This document shows, one piece after another, positions 61,283 to 64,000 of a stretch of DNA of 64,000 nt. Each line of letters starts with the position of its first letter. Positions within the stretch are counted from its first letter, which is position 1. The notes beneath the pieces were generated by a model. It made no database searches. It worked only from the letters and a program-made list of their open reading frames with translations, and was not told where the DNA came from. The translations under genes were made by a program, and so were the position numbers. The DNA is taken from NCBI GenBank assembly GCA_963779845.1, contig CAVZZV010000005.1, forward strand, positions 1,364,001-1,428,000, read 5' to 3'. The DNA is from CAVZZV01 sp963779845. GTDB lineage: Bacteria > Bacteroidota > Bacteroidia > Bacteroidales > GCA-2748055.

Positions 61283-61290
61283 CAAATATA
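61283..61290 (-). promoter_or_regulatory. -7 element of the hydrogenase operon
   Basis: TATATTTG on the minus strand matches TAnnTTTG and lies about 72 nt before the NuoE-like start. A TTG is present 23 nt further upstream, slightly wide of the usual spacing. Confidence 0.5.
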
Positions 61291-61475
61291 TTAGTTATTT
61301 GTGAATTAAATAACAATACTCGATGAATTATTCATTTTTTTCAAAATTAATATTCAATCTAAATAAAAATATGAAGGTGGAGGATCAAAATATCCCTCGC
61401 CTTTGTCAGGGCTAAGACGGCTATTCTCTTCAATGATCAGCCTGTTCGGTGGACATATTCTTTAGCATAATTTCG

Positions 61476-61483
61476 TATATTTG
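61476..61483 (+). promoter_or_regulatory. -7 element of the DUF2721 gene
   Basis: TATATTTG matches TAnnTTTG and lies 16 nt before the ATG at 61500. It supports that start over the GTG at 61449 that the open frame allows. Confidence 0.5.
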
Positions 61484-61499
61484 CAGAAATATACAACAA

Positions 61500-61964
61500 A
61501 TGAATACAACAGCCCCGGGTTTAATCGAAATCATGCTTGCTCCCGCTATCATGATCTCCGCATGCGGATTGCTATTACTGGGTATGAATAATAAATATTC
61601 ACTGGTGGTGAACCGAATCCGGCTTCTGAACGAGGAAAGGAGAAATTCCCGGTACGCCCTGAAAAGTGAAAAGGGTTTGAAAAAACGCCATAAAAGCATG
61701 GATGTGCAAATAGAAAAACTTTTTTATCGCATGATACTCATTCGCAATGCGGTCTTTTCCTATTCCCTCGCCGTGGCCTTTTTTATAGTTTCTTCCCTTC
61801 TTATCGGAATAATCAAGATCTCTGCACCCGCGCAATTAAACTGGTTAAGCATTACGGTCTTTCTTATCGGGATGTTATTTGTCCTTTCCGGGGTAATTTT
61901 TGCAGCTATCGAAGTATGGAAAGGCTACAAAATCGTTGATATTGAAATTGAGGATATGACATAG
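61500..61964 (+). CDS. DUF2721 family membrane protein
   Basis: A 154-residue protein with three predicted helices (IEIMLAPAIMISACGLLLLG, AVFSYSLAVAFFIVSSLLIG, LSITVFLIGMLFVLSGVIFA) separated by a charged helical segment starting NRIRLLNEERR. The order N-terminal helix, basic stretch, two helices is the DUF2721 pattern. Function unknown. It is followed by the MFS gene after 44 nt on the same strand. Confidence 0.78.
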   Translation: MNTTAPGLIEIMLAPAIMISACGLLLLGMNNKYSLVVNRIRLLNEERRNSRYALKSEKGLKKRHKSMDVQIEKLFYRMILIRNAVFSYSLAVAFFIVSSLLIGIIKISAPAQLNWLSITVFLIGMLFVLSGVIFAAIEVWKGYKIVDIEIEDMT

Positions 61965-62008
61965 TCCTTACCGTCATTAAGAAATTTCCATGTAGTTACC
62001 CTTTCCCT

Positions 62009-63364
62009 ATGCTGAAAATCCCCGCGAAAATTCCTTTTAATCCGGCAAAAATCCCCTTTTTCTATGGTTGGGCAATCCTTTTTGCCGGTGCCGTAGGAGT
62101 AGTGATGAGCATACCGGGACAAACGATGGGTATTTCGGTCTTTACTGACCACTTAATTTCAGATCTCTCCATCGACCGGGTAAGCCTGAGCTTTGCCTAC
62201 CTTTTGGGCACTGCGGCGAGCGGGCTTCTGATAACATACGCCGGAATTCTGTATGATCGTCTCGGAGCCAGGATTATCGCCATTGCCGCGGGAATATTCC
62301 TGGGAATAATGTTGGTTTACTTAACCCGTATTGATGTATTCGCCAGTTATCTTACGGAACAGTTTAGCATACTGAGTCTGGAAAACACGATTTTTGTGCT
62401 TCTTTCACTGGGTTTTTTCGGGGTCCGTTTTTTCGGGCAGGGAGTTCTGACCATGACCTCCCGGAATATGGTCATGAAATGGTTTGATAAACGACGTGGT
62501 TTTGCCAATGCAATTCTGGGAATAATCACCTCATTTAGTTTTTCTTATTCCCCCCGGTTAATAAAACAGCTGATAGATCTTTCAGGATGGAAAAATACCT
62601 GGATTACTATGGCCATGGCTTCCGGCATATTCTTCATTCTCTTTGTTTTCATCTTTTTTCGCGATAATCCCGAAGATGCGGGACTTATTCCGGATGGGAC
62701 GCGGAAAATAAGATCAAAGAGCAGGATTAAATCAAGCCCGGACAAACAATATACCCTTAAAGAGGCCATATCAACCTTTTCCTTCTGGATTTTCAGTCTT
62801 ACCCTTACAATGAACGCCCTCTATATCACCGCCTATACTTTTCATGTAACCTCTATTTTTAATCATTCTGGATTTAGTAATGACCAGGCAGTTGCCCTTT
62901 TTCTGCCCATCTCCTTTGTTGCAGTCACCATTACCTTCTTCGGTAGTTGGGCCAGCGATTATATGAAGTTGAAGGGGCTGCTGATCCTGAATACATTAGG
63001 ACTCTTACTCTCAATGGTCGGGCTTGTTTTTCTGAAGGAACCCTATGGGATTCCTCTGGTGGTTGCAGGAAGCGGCATTTCGAACGGTATGTTCGGCATT
63101 CTGATGGCGGTTACCTGGCCGCGATTTTTTGGGACAAAACATCTTGGAAGTATTTCCGGACTGGCCTTAAGCCTTTCGGTTATCGGGAGTGCCATCGGAC
63201 CATACCTTTTCAGTATTTCTGAAAGACATACACGGAATTATACCTCATCTACCCTAATACTTATTGGAATTTCTTTTGTACTTTTATTGCTTGCCTTCAA
63301 GGCAGATAATGTCAACGATGGTAACAAAACAACGGTGAGTGATGAACCAACAATTAAAAAATAG
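62009..63364 (+). CDS. Major facilitator superfamily transporter
   Basis: A 451-residue protein with twelve predicted helices. FFYGWAILFAGAVGVVMSIPG begins the first (given in part); a cytoplasmic loop with KIRSKSRIKSSPDK splits two six-helix halves; and the loop LYDRLGARIIA is the MFS motif-A equivalent after helix 2. The substrate is not predictable from motifs. It may be co-transcribed with DUF2721 (44 nt) and SRPBCC (3 nt). Confidence 0.88.
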   Translation: MLKIPAKIPFNPAKIPFFYGWAILFAGAVGVVMSIPGQTMGISVFTDHLISDLSIDRVSLSFAYLLGTAASGLLITYAGILYDRLGARIIAIAAGIFLGIMLVYLTRIDVFASYLTEQFSILSLENTIFVLLSLGFFGVRFFGQGVLTMTSRNMVMKWFDKRRGFANAILGIITSFSFSYSPRLIKQLIDLSGWKNTWITMAMASGIFFILFVFIFFRDNPEDAGLIPDGTRKIRSKSRIKSSPDKQYTLKEAISTFSFWIFSLTLTMNALYITAYTFHVTSIFNHSGFSNDQAVALFLPISFVAVTITFFGSWASDYMKLKGLLILNTLGLLLSMVGLVFLKEPYGIPLVVAGSGISNGMFGILMAVTWPRFFGTKHLGSISGLALSLSVIGSAIGPYLFSISERHTRNYTSSTLILIGISFVLLLLAFKADNVNDGNKTTVSDEPTIKK

Positions 63365-63367
63365 ACG

Positions 63368-63748
63368 ATGAGAACATACCATAAATATTATAAAGTCAAA
63401 GCCAATCCTGATGAGGTTTATAATTCCCTTGTAAAGCCTCTTGCCATCGCTCTTTGGACAGGGGAACCTGCGGAAATGACTGAGGAGCCAAATACTGAAT
63501 TTTCGCTTTTCGGTGGTGATATAACCGGTATTAACCTGGAATTTGATCCCGGAAAACTTATTTCTCAGGAGTGGTTTTTTGGTGACCAGGAGGAAAAATC
63601 CATTGTGACCATTAAGTTAAAACCGGATAAACAAAATACTAATATTGAACTGACCCATACCAATATCCCCGATAAGGATTTCGAAAATATGAAGGAGGGA
63701 TGGGACAACTATTATTTTGGACGTTTGCAGGAATTCTATCACAAATAA
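63368..63748 (+). CDS. SRPBCC (START/AHSA1-like) domain protein
   Basis: A 126-residue protein with the SRPBCC helix-grip fold: VKANPDEVYNSLVKPLAIALW at the N-terminus (in part), FDPGKLISQEWFFGDQ in the middle and a C-terminal helix starting FENMKEGWDNYYFGRLQ. These AHSA1-type domains bind hydrophobic ligands or partner proteins. Its start is 3 nt after the MFS stop, so they share a transcript. Substrate or partner unknown. Confidence 0.85.
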   Translation: MRTYHKYYKVKANPDEVYNSLVKPLAIALWTGEPAEMTEEPNTEFSLFGGDITGINLEFDPGKLISQEWFFGDQEEKSIVTIKLKPDKQNTNIELTHTNIPDKDFENMKEGWDNYYFGRLQEFYHK

Positions 63749-63781
63749 TTATATATTTTACCTTTTAATACCAACCCTCCT

Positions 63782-64000
63782 TTATCTCACTTCAATCTTT
63801 GTCTTTAAGAGTTCAATTCCTAACTCTTTCGATCTGTTCAGAGGCGATGAACCACCAATCCATAGAGTATATTCTCCCGAAACAAGGACTTTATTCCCCG
63901 CTTTGTCAACAGAGCGAAAATCTGAAGCATTCAGGGAAAATTCAACCTTAGCATCACCTTCCTCAATTAATTTGACACGTTTGAAGTCTAAGAGTGTAAA
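63782..64000 (-). CDS. Glycoside hydrolase family 3 C-terminal part (beta-glucosidase-like), truncated
   Basis: The last 73 codons of a gene that enters from the right edge; its start is outside the window. The visible text, LLDFKRVKLIEEGDAKVEF, then GEYTLWIGGSSPLNRS, matches the fibronectin-type C-terminal domain of GH3 beta-glucosidases. The catalytic domain is not visible, so the substrate is unknown. Stop codon at 63782-63784. Confidence 0.75.
   Translation of the reverse strand, partial: FTLLDFKRVKLIEEGDAKVEFSLNASDFRSVDKAGNKVLVSGEYTLWIGGSSPLNRSKELGIELLKTKIEVR

Overview
The window comes from a Gram-negative Bacteroidota chromosome, probably class Bacteroidia. Evidence: -7 elements of the TAnnTTTG type in front of many genes, a type IX secretion sorting domain, OMP_b-brl_3 and DUF3078 outer-membrane proteins, TAT and lipoprotein signals, a DUF177-rpmF-plsX-fabH operon, an ATP synthase operon without atpD/atpC and with an extended subunit a, and an argR-GNAT-argG type arginine cluster. 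No replication origin, rRNA operon, CRISPR array, insertion sequence or intact prophage is visible. Most of the window is core metabolism; accessory material is concentrated at 4.6-5.3 kb, 24.2-27 kb and 35.9-38.5 kb.

Layout. 0-6.4 kb: 3' end of a YgjP-like metalloprotease, an unknown gene, purU, rubrerythrin, an MscS channel, an LprI-like protein, tRNA-Gln followed by a purine-rich 21-nt minisatellite, a possible 45-residue small ORF behind a good promoter, and a phosphofructokinase with an unusual nucleotide motif. 6.6-12.5 kb: two secreted proteins, a DUF6599 protein paired with a TAT-exported ferredoxin-like aldo/keto reductase, a DUF1761 protein and a Gdx/SugE exporter. 12.6-23.8 kb: a proline and arginine block on the minus strand (proA, proB, argH, argE, proC, argG, GNAT acetyltransferase, argR), with carB divergent across a region holding ARG-box-like sites. 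argG carries a one-base frameshift, and argB, argC, argD and argF' are absent from the block. 24.2-35.3 kb: a T9SS cargo protein and a fibre protein with 18 exact-length 51-nt repeats ending in an S74 self-cleaving chaperone domain, an EamA transporter, a secreted EEP-family hydrolase, an outer-membrane receptor-like barrel, a DUF3078 protein and a TPR protein.

35.9-40.6 kb: a five-haem cytochrome c and a barrel-like protein with one haem site, then an Nramp metal transporter fused to a universal stress domain. 40.6-46.5 kb: F-ATPase genes G-A-H-F-E-B with two small membrane proteins and a bactofilin at the operon head. 46.6-49.4 kb: fabH, plsX, rpmF and DUF177. 49.4-55.5 kb: a stand-alone receiver protein, a class IV aminotransferase, L-2-hydroxyglutarate oxidase, tRNA-Val, a lipid kinase overlapping an LTA-synthase-like phosphotransferase, and a YbaK/ProX deacylase. 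55.7-61.2 kb: a lipoprotein cytochrome c with a PQQ-type dehydrogenase, then a three-subunit [FeFe] hydrogenase (NuoE-like, NuoF-like, HydA). 61.5-64 kb: DUF2721, an MFS transporter, an SRPBCC protein and the 3' end of a GH3 glycosidase.

Taken together the cell seems to combine anaerobic traits (NAD(P)-linked [FeFe] hydrogenase, rubrerythrin) with c-type cytochromes able to move electrons in the periplasm or at the outer membrane, and a proton-type ATP synthase. Proline synthesis from glutamate is complete here; arginine synthesis is not complete as read.
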